Below, in pieces: positions 5,496 to 5,610 of a stretch of 5,610 nucleotides of DNA. Positions within the stretch are counted from its first letter, which is position 1. Each line of letters opens with the position of its first letter. The position numbers and the translations under genes were made by a program. The notes below the pieces were generated by a model. It was not told where the DNA came from, searched no databases, and was given only the letters and a program-made list of their open reading frames with translations. The stretch is from REEB95 sp035275845 (GTDB taxonomy: Bacteria > Pseudomonadota > Alphaproteobacteria > ATCC43930 > CGMCC-115725). The stretch spans positions 1-5,610 of the forward strand of contig DATEMD010000146.1 of the NCBI GenBank assembly GCA_035275845.1. Direction: 5' to 3'.

Positions 5496-5610
5496 GACCC
5501 GGCTCGCTGAAGCCCGATTTCAACGAATGATATATGTGAATAGAGTGATTTGCATACTATAGCCGTGCACAACAGCCTTATATAACATTCTTCCGGCGTT
5601 ATTTAAGGCG
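5496..5610 (-). promoter_or_regulatory. A+T-rich leader and probable promoter region of the operon
   Basis: This region runs from the ATPase start to the window edge and holds no supported gene. It contrasts sharply with the GC-rich surroundings: 5521-5590 is about 64% A+T by hand count. The minus strand has TATAGT at 5561-5556 and several TATA-like runs (5582-5578, 5534-5530), any of which could be a -10 element, but none has a good -35 at 16-18 bp. A GTGCAC palindrome lies at 5565-5570. The region most likely holds the operon promoter and its operator. The exact start site cannot be fixed, and a divergent gene beyond 5610 cannot be excluded. Confidence 0.6.
5575..5609. repeat. 12-bp imperfect inverted repeat, operator-like
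   Basis: GCCTTATATAAC (5575-5586) is repeated in inverted form as GTTATTTAAGGC (5598-5609). The arms match at 11 of 12 positions with an 11-base spacer, and the arm centres are 23 bp apart, about two helix turns. Each arm also contains a TTATATAA or near-palindromic TTATTTAA core, so it reads as a direct repeat too. This suits a dimeric or tetrameric regulator such as a LysR-, GntR- or TetR-type protein. The arms are too A+T-rich, and lack a T run, to be a normal terminator. Confidence 0.5.

Noticed and set aside
4240..5523. 427-codon minus-strand frame overlapping the ATPase
   Set aside because: Arg/Ala-rich out-of-frame reading of the ATPase and binding-protein genes; the frame with all ABC motifs is the real one.

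Overview
The window is GC-rich DNA with strong third-position G/C bias. Gene order and protein style suggest an alphaproteobacterium of the Rhizobiales (Bradyrhizobium/Rhodopseudomonas/Xanthobacteraceae-like); this is an inference from style, not a database match. All six supported genes lie on the minus strand, so the window reads from its right end to its left end.

Right to left the layout is: (i) an A+T-rich leader (5496-5610) holding a 12-bp, 11/12-matched inverted repeat that looks like an operator; (ii) an ABC transporter of the nitrate/sulfonate/taurine type, with ATPase (4716-5495), Tat-exported substrate-binding protein (3429-4673) and membrane permease (2602-3432); (iii) an OsmC-family protein (2055-2579); (iv) an acyl-CoA-dehydrogenase-fold flavoprotein (923-2050). 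Spacings are 42 bp, a 4-bp ATGA overlap, 22 bp and 4 bp, so these five genes are almost certainly one operon. (v) After a 178-bp gap comes the N-terminus of a MASE1-domain membrane sensor (1-744), cut by the left window edge.

Working model (inference): the binding protein captures a small anionic or organosulfur-type solute in the periplasm, the permease and ATPase import it, and the two enzymes act on it or protect against its products. The flavoprotein lacks a visible acyl-CoA-dehydrogenase glutamate motif near its C-terminus and may be an oxygenase-like member of the fold. The OsmC protein keeps the first cysteine but has serine where the second redox cysteine is expected. Transporter, OsmC and SfnB-like flavoprotein together resemble sulfur-scavenging loci, but the substrate cannot be read from the sequence. 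The MASE1 gene is probably a separate unit; its leader has a hairpin plus a T7 run and a weak EcfG-like promoter match.

I see no RNA gene, insertion sequence, CRISPR array or prophage. The long plus-strand reading frames are antisense shadows produced by codon bias.
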